From assembly GCF_013337765.1 (NCBI RefSeq), contig NZ_VBSB01000012.1:186001-250000 (forward strand): DNA of 64,000 nucleotides, read 5' to 3'. A program made the position numbers and the translations under genes. Source of the DNA: Mycolicibacterium sphagni (GTDB lineage: Bacteria > Actinomycetota > Actinomycetes > Mycobacteriales > Mycobacteriaceae). Below are positions 42,575-51,318 of the stretch, piece by piece. The notes beneath the pieces are model-generated. The model made no database searches and was not told the origin of the DNA. It saw only the letters and a list, made by a program, of their open reading frames with translations. How positions within the stretch are numbered: the stretch's first letter is position 1; each line of letters opens with the position of its first letter.

Positions 42575-43810
42575 CTATGAGCGCCCCGGCAGGGCGTGCT
42601 CGATGATCGGCCGGCGGGGAAGCGGATCGCGTTCGTGGCGCTTGGCGGCCAGATAGACCTGCGCGGTCTCGGCGGCCACGGTGTGCCAATCGAAATCCGA
42701 TGTCAGCCGGGCCCGTGCCGCGGTCGCCCGCTGTTGTGCGGCAACAGGATCGTCGAGGACGCGGCGCACCGCGTCGGCCAGCGCCGCGACATCGCGCGGT
42801 GGGAAGGACACCCCGGTCTCGCCGTCGATGACGGCCTCGCCGAGTCCGCCCACGTTGGAGGTGACCAGCGGTGCGCCTGCCGCGGCCGCTTCGAGGGCGG
42901 CGATGCCGAACGGTTCGTAGTGGCTGGGCAACACTGCGGCGTCGGTCTGGTGCAACAGGTGCAGCAGCTTGTCGTGGTCCACCCGGCCGGCGAAGCGAAC
43001 CGCCTTGAGCACCTTGTGCTTTCGTGCCACCTCGACCAGCCAGTCCTGCTGGGTGCCGTCACCGGCGATCGTCAGCGTGGTGCCGGGGTGGGTGCGCCGG
43101 ATCCGGGGGAGCGCCGCGATCGCCTCGTGCACGCCCTTCTCGTATTCCAGCCGGCCGATGTACAACAGCTCCGGCGGTCCGGTGCGGGCCCGGCGAGGAG
43201 CGAACGGCCAACGGCTCGAATCGATTCCGTTGCGGATGACGACGATCTCGCCAAGGTCGGGGCCGAACAGGTCGGAGATCTCGTCCGACATCGACGCCGA
43301 GCAGGCGATCAGCGAATCGGACTCGCGGACGAACCACGACTCCACGGCGTGCACCTGGCGGCTGATCTGTCCGGACACCCAGCCGGAGTGCCGCCCGGCC
43401 TCGGTGGCATGCACGGTGGAAACCATTGGCACATCGAATAATTCGGCAAGCGCGATCGCCGGGTGGGCGACCAGCCAGTCGTGGGCGTGTACGACGTCGG
43501 GCTGCCAGCCCTTGGCGTGCAGGGTCAGCCCGGCGCGCGTCATGGCGTGACCCATGGCCAGCGTCCAGGCCATCAGGTCGCGGCCGAAGTCGAACTCGTG
43601 CGGGTCCTGAGCGGCGGCGATCACCCGCACGCCCTCGTGGATCTCGTCGGTGGTGGGATGGGTGCTGGGATCGGTGCCCGACGGCCTGCGCGAGAGCACC
43701 ACCACATCGTGTCCGTCGGCGGCCAGCGCGGTCGCCAGCTGGTAGACGTGGCGGCCGAGGCCGCCGATGATCACCGGCGGGTACTCCCACGACACCATCA
43801 GGATCTTCAC
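42575..43810 (-). CDS. GT4 alpha-(1,4)-glucosyltransferase (Rv3032-like)
   Basis: The 411-residue protein has the GT-B fold of glycogen-synthase-like GT4 enzymes: MVSWEYPPVIIGGLGRHVYQ at the start, YIGRLEYEKGVHEAI, and the EX7E motif in SHYEPFGIAALEAAAAG. Rv3032 extends alpha-1,4-glucan used in methylglucose lipopolysaccharide and capsular glucan synthesis. GTG 43810 overlaps the stop of the GH57 gene by four bases, so the three genes 46178-42575 form one operon. Confidence 0.92.
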   Translation of the reverse strand: MKILMVSWEYPPVIIGGLGRHVYQLATALAADGHDVVVLSRRPSGTDPSTHPTTDEIHEGVRVIAAAQDPHEFDFGRDLMAWTLAMGHAMTRAGLTLHAKGWQPDVVHAHDWLVAHPAIALAELFDVPMVSTVHATEAGRHSGWVSGQISRQVHAVESWFVRESDSLIACSASMSDEISDLFGPDLGEIVVIRNGIDSSRWPFAPRRARTGPPELLYIGRLEYEKGVHEAIAALPRIRRTHPGTTLTIAGDGTQQDWLVEVARKHKVLKAVRFAGRVDHDKLLHLLHQTDAAVLPSHYEPFGIAALEAAAAGAPLVTSNVGGLGEAVIDGETGVSFPPRDVAALADAVRRVLDDPVAAQQRATAARARLTSDFDWHTVAAETAQVYLAAKRHERDPLPRRPIIEHALPGRS

Positions 43811-45402
43811 GGCAGCCGCCTCGCATCGAGAGCGCCGAACAACCCGTCGGCGCGGTTCCACCCGGCGGCCAGACGTTCGGCCGCGTCGCGGCGCCCCGAC
43901 GCCAGCGCGTCGGAGATCTCCCGGGCGGCGTGCGCGTGCAGATGGGCGCGGTAGCGCGCGTAGTCGGCCGCGGAATCCTTGCTGACCATGAACGGCCAGT
44001 CGCTGGACACCGTCAACAGTGTCTCGCGCAGGATCTGGTCGGCGACGGAATCCCGGCTGGGGGCGCTGTGGGCCAGTGCCTTGTCGACCGTCGCCAGTGC
44101 GGTGTCGACGACCTCGGTGTTGAGCTGGACCAGATCGGCTACCTGCTCACCGGACCATACCTGCCAGTCCTTGCCGGATCCCCATGAGCTGGGCGGTAAT
44201 TCGACGGGTGCGCCCACGAACCCGCCCGACAGTGCGTCGTTCAGGGTGCCGACCTGGACACCGGCTTCGGGGAGCGCGCGCAGCAGGCGCTCCAGCCAGA
44301 TCGGTCCCTCGTACCACCAGTGCCCGAACAGCTCGGTGTCGAACGCGGCCACCACATGTGCGGGCCTGCCGATGCGCTCCGACTCCGAGATCAGCCGCTG
44401 ACGCACGACACCGACGAAATCGGCGACGTGGGCGTCGATCGCCTTGTCGGCGCGCTGAGGATCGTACGGCGCCTTGGCATCTGAGTCCACGTTGCGGCCG
44501 GTGACCCGGGCGGGCTTGAGCCCGGTGAGGTGGTCGTAGGTGTGGAAGTCGCGGTAGGCGGCATGTCCGGGATAGCCCGACTTCGGCGACCACACCCGGT
44601 AGCTGACCTGAAGGTCGCGGCCGAACGCCACCACATTCGTCGACCCGACCGGCCGGCCCAGCGCGGTGTCGCCGTGCAGCGAGGGTCCGTCGACCATGAA
44701 GTGTCCGACGCCTGCGGCGGCGTAGTCGTGCTCCATACCTGGGGCGTAAGCACATTCGGGCGCCCAGATGCCCCTCGGTGTGTGGGCGAAGCGCTGGCCG
44801 GCGTCGGCAAGCCCCTCGCGTAGCGCGAACTCGCGCAACCGGGGATTGAGCAGTGGCTGGAACGGATGGGCCAGCGGGCCGCCCAGCAGCTCGACGGTGC
44901 CGGCGTCGATCAGCTCGCGCAGGAGCGGGCTGGCGCCGTGCCGCCAGAGTGTGCCGAACTCCTCGATCGCCCGCTCGGCTTCGTCGTACTCCCGAATGCC
45001 GAACTCGCGCAACGCTTCCGGGGTGGTGGCCGTACCGGGTTCCGCGCCGGTCGGGGTGCGCAGGGTGGCGGCCTCCAGGGCGCGCAGCTGCCAGTTGGCC
45101 AGCCAGCGGTGCATGCCGTCCAGGCAGTAAGGATCGTCGAGCTGGGCGGTCACCACCGGCGTCATGCCCAGCGTGAGCACCCCGCGGCGGCCTTCGGCAG
45201 CCAGCGTGCGCAGGACCCGCATCAGCGGGAGGTAGGCCGCCGACCACGATTGGTAGAGCCATTCCTCGCCGACGGGCCAGCGGCCGTGATGGGCCAGCCA
45301 CGGCAGGTGGGTGTGCAGGACCAGGGTGAACTGCCCGGGGACCCGCTCGGGTCCCGGCGGGCAGGAGCGGAGCGACCCGGGGATTGATTTTGCCAAGCTC
45401 AT
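43807..45402 (-). CDS. GH57 family glucan branching enzyme (Rv3031-like)
   Basis: The 531-residue protein has the GH57 signatures: HTHLPWLAHHGRWPVGEEWL at the start of the barrel, the nucleophile region GIWAPECAYAPG (Glu) and the acid/base region AAFDTELFGHWWYEGP (Asp). The closing DUF1957 domain is also visible. GH57 enzymes of this type transfer alpha-1,4-glucan chains to make alpha-1,6 branches. Rv3031 belongs to the methylglucose lipopolysaccharide region. ATG 45402 overlaps the methyltransferase stop (ATGA). Confidence 0.92.
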   Translation of the reverse strand: MSLAKSIPGSLRSCPPGPERVPGQFTLVLHTHLPWLAHHGRWPVGEEWLYQSWSAAYLPLMRVLRTLAAEGRRGVLTLGMTPVVTAQLDDPYCLDGMHRWLANWQLRALEAATLRTPTGAEPGTATTPEALREFGIREYDEAERAIEEFGTLWRHGASPLLRELIDAGTVELLGGPLAHPFQPLLNPRLREFALREGLADAGQRFAHTPRGIWAPECAYAPGMEHDYAAAGVGHFMVDGPSLHGDTALGRPVGSTNVVAFGRDLQVSYRVWSPKSGYPGHAAYRDFHTYDHLTGLKPARVTGRNVDSDAKAPYDPQRADKAIDAHVADFVGVVRQRLISESERIGRPAHVVAAFDTELFGHWWYEGPIWLERLLRALPEAGVQVGTLNDALSGGFVGAPVELPPSSWGSGKDWQVWSGEQVADLVQLNTEVVDTALATVDKALAHSAPSRDSVADQILRETLLTVSSDWPFMVSKDSAADYARYRAHLHAHAAREISDALASGRRDAAERLAAGWNRADGLFGALDARRLP

Positions 45403-46178
45403 ACGCGCACCGCGATTGCCACCAGATCGAGGCTGTCGTCGATATCGCGCTCGCCGTCGGCGAGCAGGTCGAAGTCCTCGCAGCGCACCGCTGCTACGTC
45501 GGCGAGCAGGTCGTCGGGCCATGCGGCGTCGGCCAGCGCCCGCTCGATCTGGGCGTCGATGATCGAGCCGCCGTGGCGCTCGTCGATCGCGACCAGGCCC
45601 GCGCCGTGAAACACCCCGCTCATCGACTGCACGGCGAAGAAGCCGCCGTCGGTCAGCAGCTCGGCCAGTTCGGCGGCGTTGAGCTCGCGGGTGTGGAACG
45701 GGTTGATCGGGGTGTCGCGGCCAGGGGAGAAGGTGATCCGATTCGGGGTCGACATCAGCAACAAACCGCCAGGTCGCAGCACCCGCGCGCATTCGGCGAC
45801 AAACTGTGGCTGATCCCACAGATGCTCGATGACCTGGAAATTCACCACAACGTCTACTGAAGCGTCGGGCAGCGGAAGCGCGGCCAGATTGCCCGCGACC
45901 ACGCTGACCCGGGGGTAGCGGGTCTGGACGTGGGCCACGGTCGCTTCGTCATAGTCCACAGCCACCACCCGCCGGGCGACCGAGGCGATCAAATCAGCCC
46001 CGTAGCCTTCGCCACAGCCGGCCTCGAGTACATCGCGACCTGCGCAAAGGTCCAGCAGGCGGCGGTACACCACCTCGTGGCGGCGGAACCAGTAGTTCTC
46101 TTCCGCCAGCCCGGGGATGGTCCGCTCGCCGGTCAGCGGCAAGCCGCTGTCACCTGCGTCAGTCACGAATGCGCTCAT
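45399..46178 (-). CDS. SAM-dependent methyltransferase (Rv3030-like)
   Basis: The 259-residue class I methyltransferase has motif I VLEAGCGEGYGADLIA, the acidic end VVAVDYDEATV, VVNFQVIEHLWDQPQF and LRPGGLLLMSTPN. Rv3030 is the candidate methylating enzyme for methylglucose lipopolysaccharide. It leads the operon with the GH57 and GT4 genes, each start overlapping the previous stop. ATG 46178 follows a TAGCCT -10 box by 8 nt. Confidence 0.9.
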   Translation of the reverse strand: MSAFVTDAGDSGLPLTGERTIPGLAEENYWFRRHEVVYRRLLDLCAGRDVLEAGCGEGYGADLIASVARRVVAVDYDEATVAHVQTRYPRVSVVAGNLAALPLPDASVDVVVNFQVIEHLWDQPQFVAECARVLRPGGLLLMSTPNRITFSPGRDTPINPFHTRELNAAELAELLTDGGFFAVQSMSGVFHGAGLVAIDERHGGSIIDAQIERALADAAWPDDLLADVAAVRCEDFDLLADGERDIDDSLDLVAIAVRV

Positions 46179-46186
46179 TGCAAGGC

Positions 46187-46192
46187 AGGCTA
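46187..46192 (-). promoter_or_regulatory. Leaderless -10 box (TAGCCT) of the glucan operon
   Basis: TAGCCT is followed by 8 nt and ATG 46178, giving the likely promoter of 46178-42575. Confidence 0.5.
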
Positions 46193-46297
46193 ACCCGAAG
46201 TTGGCAGTTCGCGAACTGCTCGGTACCGATGGGCTGCTAGAACACAAACTTCGACCAGCTATGGTGTTCGTGCGAACCACTCTAAGTTACTCGTCGG

Positions 46298-46303
46298 TAA
46301 CAT
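46298..46303 (+). promoter_or_regulatory. Probable -10 box (TAACAT) of etfBA
   Basis: TAACAT lies 79 nt upstream of ATG 46383. A small palindrome (GTTAC, 6 nt, GTAAC) overlaps it, and the leader after it contains a strong hairpin. Confidence 0.35.
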
Positions 46304-46328
46304 GATGTGAGTTGCGGAATGACCAAAA

Positions 46329-46356
46329 GTCCTGCGACCTTCCCTGGTCGCAGGAC
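46329..46356 (+). promoter_or_regulatory. 5' leader hairpin upstream of etfBA
   Basis: GTCCTGCGACC and GGTCGCAGGAC form a perfect 11-bp stem with a 6-nt loop. No plus-strand gene ends here, so it is not an upstream gene's terminator. It sits just before the AGGAGGA Shine-Dalgarno (46364-46370) and may be an operator, an mRNA stabiliser or an attenuator. Confidence 0.55.
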
Positions 46357-46382
46357 GCCTGCCAGGAGGACGTAGAAGACTC

Positions 46383-47174
46383 ATGACGAACATCGTGGTC
46401 CTGATCAAACAGGTCCCAGACACGTGGTCCGAGCGCAAGCTGTCCGACGGTGACTACACGCTCGATCGCGACGCTGCCGATGCCGTGCTGGACGAGATCA
46501 ACGAGCGCGCCGTCGAGGAAGCGCTGCTGATCAAGGAGAAGGAAGGCGGAGAGGGCACGGTCACCGTGCTCACCGCCGGCCCGGAGCGCGCCACCGAGGC
46601 GATTCGCAAGGCGCTGTCGATGGGTGCCGACAAGGCGGTGCATCTGCTCGATGCCGGCCTGCATGGCTCCGACATGGTGCAGACCGGTTGGGCCCTGGCC
46701 CGCGCGCTGGGCGCCATCGAGGGCACCGAGCTGGTCATCGCCGGTAACGAGGCCACCGACGGCACCGGCGGTGCGGTCCCGGCGATCATCGCCGAGTACC
46801 TCGGCCTGCCCCAGCTGACGCACCTGCGCAAGGTGACCGTTGAGGGCGGCAAGATCACCGGCGAGCGTGAGACCGACGACGGCGTGTTCACCGTCGAGGC
46901 TTCGCTGCCCGCGGTCATCAGCGTCACCGAGAAGATCAACGAGCCGCGCTTCCCGTCCTTCAAGGGCATCATGGCCGCGAAGAAGAAGGAAGTGACCACC
47001 CTGACGCTGGCCGAGATCGGTGTCGAGGGCGACGAGGTCGGCCTGGCCAACGCCGGTACGACGGTGACGGCCTCGACGCCGAAGCCGCCGAAGACCGCGG
47101 GCGAGAAGATCACCGACGAGGGCGAAGGCGGCAAGAAGATCGCCGAGTACCTGGTTGCCCAGAAGATTATCTAG
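46383..47174 (+). CDS. etfB: Electron transfer flavoprotein beta subunit
   Basis: The 263-residue protein is the EtfB/FixA subunit: MTNIVVLIKQVPDTWSERKL, the GADKAVHL nucleotide region, IAGNEATDGTGGAVPAIIAE, and SLPAVISVTEKINEPRFPS. With EtfA it moves electrons from acyl-CoA dehydrogenases to the quinone pool via an ETF oxidoreductase. It corresponds to FixA (Rv3029c). An AGGAGGA Shine-Dalgarno lies 12 nt upstream of ATG 46383, a rather long spacing. etfA follows 43 nt later. Confidence 0.96.
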   Translation: MTNIVVLIKQVPDTWSERKLSDGDYTLDRDAADAVLDEINERAVEEALLIKEKEGGEGTVTVLTAGPERATEAIRKALSMGADKAVHLLDAGLHGSDMVQTGWALARALGAIEGTELVIAGNEATDGTGGAVPAIIAEYLGLPQLTHLRKVTVEGGKITGERETDDGVFTVEASLPAVISVTEKINEPRFPSFKGIMAAKKKEVTTLTLAEIGVEGDEVGLANAGTTVTASTPKPPKTAGEKITDEGEGGKKIAEYLVAQKII

Positions 47175-47217
47175 TTCGTTCCCCGGACAATTCGAAAGAC
47201 TAAGAGGCTGAACAGCT

Positions 47218-48174
47218 ATGGCTGAAGTACTTGTGCTCGTTGAGCACTCCGAAGGTGCGGTGAAGAAAGTCACCGCCGAGCTCATCACCGCCGCCCGCGC
47301 GCTGGGCGAGCCCGCCGCCGTCGTGATCGGTGCCCCCGGCACCGCCGCGCCGCTGGTCGACGATCTCAAGGCCGCCGGTGCGGCCAAGATCTACGTCGCC
47401 GAGTCGGCCGACGCCGAGGGCTACCTGATCACCCCGTTCGTCGACGTCCTGGCGTCGCTGGTGGAGTCGGCCACTCCGGCCGCCGTGCTGCTGGCCGCCA
47501 ACGCCGACGGCAAGGAGATCGCCGGCCGGCTGGCCGCGCGTACCGGTGCGGGTGTGCTGTCCGACGTCATCGAAGTCAAAGAAGGCGGGGTGGGCATCCA
47601 CTCGATCTTCGGTGGCGCCTTCACCGTCGAGGCCAAGGCCAACGGTGACACCCCGGTGATCACCCTGCGTCCCGGCGCCGTTGACGCCTCGCCTGAAGCC
47701 GGTGCCGGCGAGCAGGTCAGCGTCGAGGTGCCCGCACAGGCCGAGAACGCCACCAAGATCACCAAGCGTGAGCCTGCCGTGGCCGGCGACCGCCCGGAGC
47801 TCACCGAGGCCAGCGTCGTGGTCTCCGGTGGCCGTGGTGTCGGCAGCGCCGAGAAGTTCTCGGTCGTCGAGGACCTCGCCGACTCGCTGGGCGGCGCCGT
47901 CGGTGCATCGCGTGCGGCCGTCGACTCCGGCTACTACCCGGGCCAGTTCCAGGTGGGCCAGACCGGCAAGACGGTCTCGCCGCAGCTGTACATCGCGCTG
48001 GGCATCTCCGGGGCGATCCAGCACCGCGCCGGTATGCAGACGTCCAAGACGATCATCGCGGTGAACAAGGACGAGGAAGCGCCGATCTTCGAGATCGCCG
48101 ATTACGGCATCGTGGGCGACCTGTTCAACGTCACCCCGCAACTGACCGAGGCGGTCAAGGCCCGCAAGGGTTAA
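47218..48174 (+). CDS. etfA: Electron transfer flavoprotein alpha subunit
   Basis: The 318-residue protein is EtfA/FixB: MAEVLVLVEHSEGAVKKVTA at the start, VVSGGRGVGSAEKFSVVEDL, and the FAD-binding signature LYIALGISGAIQHRAGMQTS with IIAVNKDEEAPIFEIADYG. It holds FAD and pairs with EtfB. Corresponds to Rv3028c. A strong hairpin terminator lies 17 nt after the stop. Confidence 0.96.
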   Translation: MAEVLVLVEHSEGAVKKVTAELITAARALGEPAAVVIGAPGTAAPLVDDLKAAGAAKIYVAESADAEGYLITPFVDVLASLVESATPAAVLLAANADGKEIAGRLAARTGAGVLSDVIEVKEGGVGIHSIFGGAFTVEAKANGDTPVITLRPGAVDASPEAGAGEQVSVEVPAQAENATKITKREPAVAGDRPELTEASVVVSGGRGVGSAEKFSVVEDLADSLGGAVGASRAAVDSGYYPGQFQVGQTGKTVSPQLYIALGISGAIQHRAGMQTSKTIIAVNKDEEAPIFEIADYGIVGDLFNVTPQLTEAVKARKG

Positions 48175-48191
48175 ATCGCAGCTCAACGGCT

Positions 48192-48236
48192 ACGGCCCCC
48201 GCACGTCACTGTGACGTGTCGGGGGCCGTCGCTTTT
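48192..48236 (+). terminator. Rho-independent terminator after etfBA
   Basis: A 17-bp stem with one bulge (ACGGCCCCCGCACGTCA at 48192-48208 pairing with 48212-48229, loop CTG) is followed by CGCTTTTA. Confidence 0.8.
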
Positions 48237-48311
48237 ATTGGTCATCGAGAGTGCACGAACACGTCACGCGGGCGTTGACATCTCGCCGAACGCCTCAGCA
48301 ACCGTTCAGCT

Positions 48312-49163
48312 ATGAGCACTGCATCTGTACTCATAGCCCCTGACCAGAACGAGACTGCCGCGTTGCGCGGCCCCCGCTACTCGCTCCTGCTGTCCACCGA
48401 CCCCACCCTGATCGAGGCGGCCCAGCGGCTGCGCTATCAGGTGTTCACCACCGAACCCGGTTACGCGCTGCCCGCCGACGGCGACGGCCGTGATGCCGAC
48501 CGGTTCGACGAATTCTGCGATCACCTCCTGGTGCGTGAAGACACCTCGGGCGAGCTCGTCGGGTGCTACCGGATGCTCCCGCCGCCGGGTGCGATTGCCG
48601 CTGGAAGTCTGTACACCGCAACAGAATTCGATGTCAGCGCGCTTGATGTGCTACGGCCGTCGCTGGTGGAGATGGGCCGTGCTGTGGTGCGCGGCGACCA
48701 CAGGAACGGCGCGGTGGTGCTGCTCATGTGGGCAGGCATCCTGGCGTATCTGGATCGCTGCGGCTATGACTACGTCACCGGCTGTGTCTCGGTACCGACG
48801 CACTCAGAAGACCCGGCGGGTGCACCTCCAGGCTCTCAGATTCGCGGGGTGCGCGATTTCGTGCTGCGCCGCCACGCCGCCGCGGCCGAGCACACGGTGT
48901 ACCCGTACCGCCCGGTCGTTCTGGACGGCGTGGGCCTCGACGACATCGCGCCGCCGAGCAGGCCGACGATTCCGCCACTGATGCGCGGCTACCTGCGCCT
49001 GGGTGCCCGGGTCTGCGGCGAGCCGGCCCACGATCCCGAGTTCGGGGTCGGCGATTTCCCGGCGCTGCTGGACAAACGGCAGGCGGACACCCGCTACCTG
49101 ACCCGGTTGCGGTCGGTTTCGGCGGCCAGTGAGATGGCCGGCGGGATGGGGGAGACGGCATGA
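48312..49163 (+). CDS. GNAT-type N-acyltransferase, OlsB-like (Rv3027c-like)
   Basis: The 283-residue protein resembles ornithine/acyl-ACP N-acyltransferases of the OlsB type: QRLRYQVFTTEPGY with DADRFDEFCDHLLV, YRMLPPP, a core LVEMGRAVVRGDHRNG and VTGCVSVP. These attach a 3-hydroxy fatty acid to ornithine or similar. The next gene, overlapping by ATGA, is a PlsC-type O-acyltransferase, so together they look like an OlsB-OlsA pair that would make an ornithine-type lipid. The product has not been shown here. Confidence 0.83.
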   Translation: MSTASVLIAPDQNETAALRGPRYSLLLSTDPTLIEAAQRLRYQVFTTEPGYALPADGDGRDADRFDEFCDHLLVREDTSGELVGCYRMLPPPGAIAAGSLYTATEFDVSALDVLRPSLVEMGRAVVRGDHRNGAVVLLMWAGILAYLDRCGYDYVTGCVSVPTHSEDPAGAPPGSQIRGVRDFVLRRHAAAAEHTVYPYRPVVLDGVGLDDIAPPSRPTIPPLMRGYLRLGARVCGEPAHDPEFGVGDFPALLDKRQADTRYLTRLRSVSAASEMAGGMGETA

Positions 49164-49996
49164 CGGTTCAGGATCACGCCTGGTTGCCCCGGGCGCTGTG
49201 TGACGACAGCTGTGTGCGCGCCGGTGGCGCCCCGCCGTCGCGGCGGGTGATCGCGACGGTGCGGGCCACGCTGCGCATCTCGTCCGCACTGCTGCTGTTG
49301 ATGATGGTGCCGCTGCTGGCGGTCCCGATGCCCGGCCGCGGACGCGTCCAGCGGGTGTACTGCCGGACGTTCCTGCGCTGCCTCGGTGTGCGAATCACGG
49401 TGTCCGGCGGCCCCATTCGCAACCTGCGCGGTGTCTTGGTGGTCAGCGGCCACGTCTCCTGGATCGACATCTTCGTGATCGGGTCGGTGCTGCCCGGCGC
49501 GTTCGTCGCGCGCGCCGATCTGATCGACTGGCCCGCCGTCGGGCTGGCCGCGCGGATCATGAAGGTCATCCCCATCGACCGGGGCAGCCTGCGCCGGCTG
49601 CCGCAGGTGGTCGCACTGGTGGCCGAGCGGCTGCGCAACGGGCAGACCGTCGTCGCGTTCCCGGAGGGGACCACCTGGTGCGGGCTGGCCTACGGACAGT
49701 TCCGCCCGGCGATGTTTCAGGCGGCGGTCGACTCGGGCCGGCCGGTCCAGCCGCTGCGGCTGACCTATCACCACCGCGACGGGCGACCCTCGACGGTGGC
49801 GGCGTTCGTCGGGGACGACACGCTCTGGCAGTCGCTGAGCCGGACTGTTCGGGCCCGCCTGACGGTCGTCGACGTCGAGGTCACCTCCCTGGAGCTGCCC
49901 GGCGCCGACCGGCGCGAACTGGCCGCTCGCTGCGAGGTGGCCGTGCGCGGGCAGATCGCACGGCGCTTCGAGCACTCCCACGCGCTGGCGGGCTGA
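49160..49996 (+). CDS. PlsC-type 1-acyl-glycerol-phosphate/lyso-lipid acyltransferase (Rv3026c-like)
   Basis: The 278-residue membrane-associated protein has one N-terminal hydrophobic helix and the PlsC motifs: HVSWID (HX4D), the FPEGTT region (glycerol-phosphate binding) and PVQPLRL. It would acylate a lysophospholipid or a lyso-ornithine lipid. Its ATG overlaps the TGA of the OlsB-like gene, so both act together. It ends 117 nt before iscS, with an inverted repeat in between. Confidence 0.88.
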   Translation: MTVQDHAWLPRALCDDSCVRAGGAPPSRRVIATVRATLRISSALLLLMMVPLLAVPMPGRGRVQRVYCRTFLRCLGVRITVSGGPIRNLRGVLVVSGHVSWIDIFVIGSVLPGAFVARADLIDWPAVGLAARIMKVIPIDRGSLRRLPQVVALVAERLRNGQTVVAFPEGTTWCGLAYGQFRPAMFQAAVDSGRPVQPLRLTYHHRDGRPSTVAAFVGDDTLWQSLSRTVRARLTVVDVEVTSLELPGADRRELAARCEVAVRGQIARRFEHSHALAG

Positions 49997-50039
49997 GGCT
50001 CCTTTCCGGCGCCGAACGGCGCCCCAGCGTCACGCTCGG

Positions 50040-50071
50040 CGCCGAACGTCACACCAGGGTGACGTTCGGCG
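50040..50071. terminator. Perfect 13-bp inverted repeat between the PlsC-like gene and iscS
   Basis: CGCCGAACGTCAC and GTGACGTTCGGCG flank a 6-nt loop, without a T-tract. It could end the PlsC-gene transcript in the manner of mycobacterial I-shaped terminators, or be a regulator site for iscS. Confidence 0.5.
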
Positions 50072-50097
50072 TGGACGGGACCACCTCTAGCGGCCGG

Positions 50098-50103
50098 TAT
50101 CCT
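50098..50103 (+). promoter_or_regulatory. Probable -10 box (TATCCT) of iscS
   Basis: TATCCT is 9 nt before ATG 50113, giving a nearly leaderless transcript. Confidence 0.4.
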
Positions 50104-50112
50104 GGACGGGCT

Positions 50113-51318
50113 ATGAGCCCGACCACCGGTCCGGTGTATCTCGACCACGCTGCCACCACCCCGATGCATCCTGCTGCCATCGAGGCGATGACGGCCGCGC
50201 TGGCCACCGCCGGTAATGCCTCCTCGCTGCACACTGCGGGCCGCGACGCCCGCCGCCGGATGGAGGAGGCCCGGGAGAGCATCGCGGCCCGGCTGGGCGC
50301 CCGTCCGTCGGAAGTGATCTTCACCGCCGGTGGCACCGAGAGCGACAACCTCGCCGTCAAGGGCATCTACTGGGCGCGCCGCGACGTCGAGCCGACCCAC
50401 CGGCGGATCGTGACCACCGCCGTCGAGCACCACGCGGTCCTCGACGCCGTCACCTGGTTGGCCGAGCACGAAGGCGCCGAGGTGACGTTCCTGCCCACCG
50501 AGCCCGACGGTTCGGTCACCGCCGGGGCGCTGCGCGAGATCCTGCTCGAGCACGACGACGTGGCGCTGGTCTCGGTGATGTGGGCCAACAACGAAGTCGG
50601 CACGGTCATGCCGATCGCCGACCTGGCCGCCGTGGCCGCCGAGTTCGACGTGCCGATCCACAGCGATGCCGTCCAGGTCGTCGGCCATCTCCCGGTCGAC
50701 TTCGCCGCCTCCAATCTGTCGGCCATGAGCCTGGCCGCCCACAAGTTCGGCGGCCCCACCGGTGTCGGCGCCCTGCTGCTGCGCCGCACCACCGCCTGCG
50801 TCCCGCTGCTGCACGGTGGTGGGCAGGAGCGCGATATCCGTTCCGGTACACCGGATGTCGCCGGGGCAGTGGCGATGGCGGCGGCCCTTGATGTCGCGGT
50901 CGCAACGCTGGACGCCACCGGCGCGCGCCTGCGCACCCTGCGCGAGCGGCTCATCAACGGGGTCTTGGACTCCATTGCCGACACGCATCTCAACGGAGCA
51001 CTCGGCGATCGCCGACTACCGGGCAACACTCACTTCACCTTCCGGGGGTGTGAGGGCGATTCCCTGCTGATGCTGTTGGACGCCAACGGAATCGAATGCT
51101 CCACCGGCTCGGCATGCACCGCCGGCGTGGCTCAGCCGTCACACGTTCTGCTGGCGATGGGCGCCGACGCCGAAGCCGCCAGAGGATCGTTGCGACTGTC
51201 CTTGGGGCACAACAGCACTGAGGCCGATGTCGACGCCGCGCTGCGGGTGCTGCCCGCCGTCGTCGAGCGAGCCAGGCAGGCCGCACTGGCCAGTTCGGCA
51301 CTGGGAGCGCTGCGATGA
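50113..51318 (+). CDS. iscS: Cysteine desulfurase (IscS/NifS-like)
   Basis: The 401-residue PLP enzyme has VYLDHAATTPMHPAA, the PLP lysine motif SLAAHKFGGPTG, and the persulfide Cys loop GIECSTGSACTAG. It takes sulfur from cysteine for iron-sulfur clusters and thiolated tRNA. It is followed directly by mnmA, whose ATG overlaps its stop (ATGA), showing a joint role in tRNA 2-thiolation. It matches IscS (Rv3025c). Confidence 0.95.
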   Translation: MSPTTGPVYLDHAATTPMHPAAIEAMTAALATAGNASSLHTAGRDARRRMEEARESIAARLGARPSEVIFTAGGTESDNLAVKGIYWARRDVEPTHRRIVTTAVEHHAVLDAVTWLAEHEGAEVTFLPTEPDGSVTAGALREILLEHDDVALVSVMWANNEVGTVMPIADLAAVAAEFDVPIHSDAVQVVGHLPVDFAASNLSAMSLAAHKFGGPTGVGALLLRRTTACVPLLHGGGQERDIRSGTPDVAGAVAMAAALDVAVATLDATGARLRTLRERLINGVLDSIADTHLNGALGDRRLPGNTHFTFRGCEGDSLLMLLDANGIECSTGSACTAGVAQPSHVLLAMGADAEAARGSLRLSLGHNSTEADVDAALRVLPAVVERARQAALASSALGALR

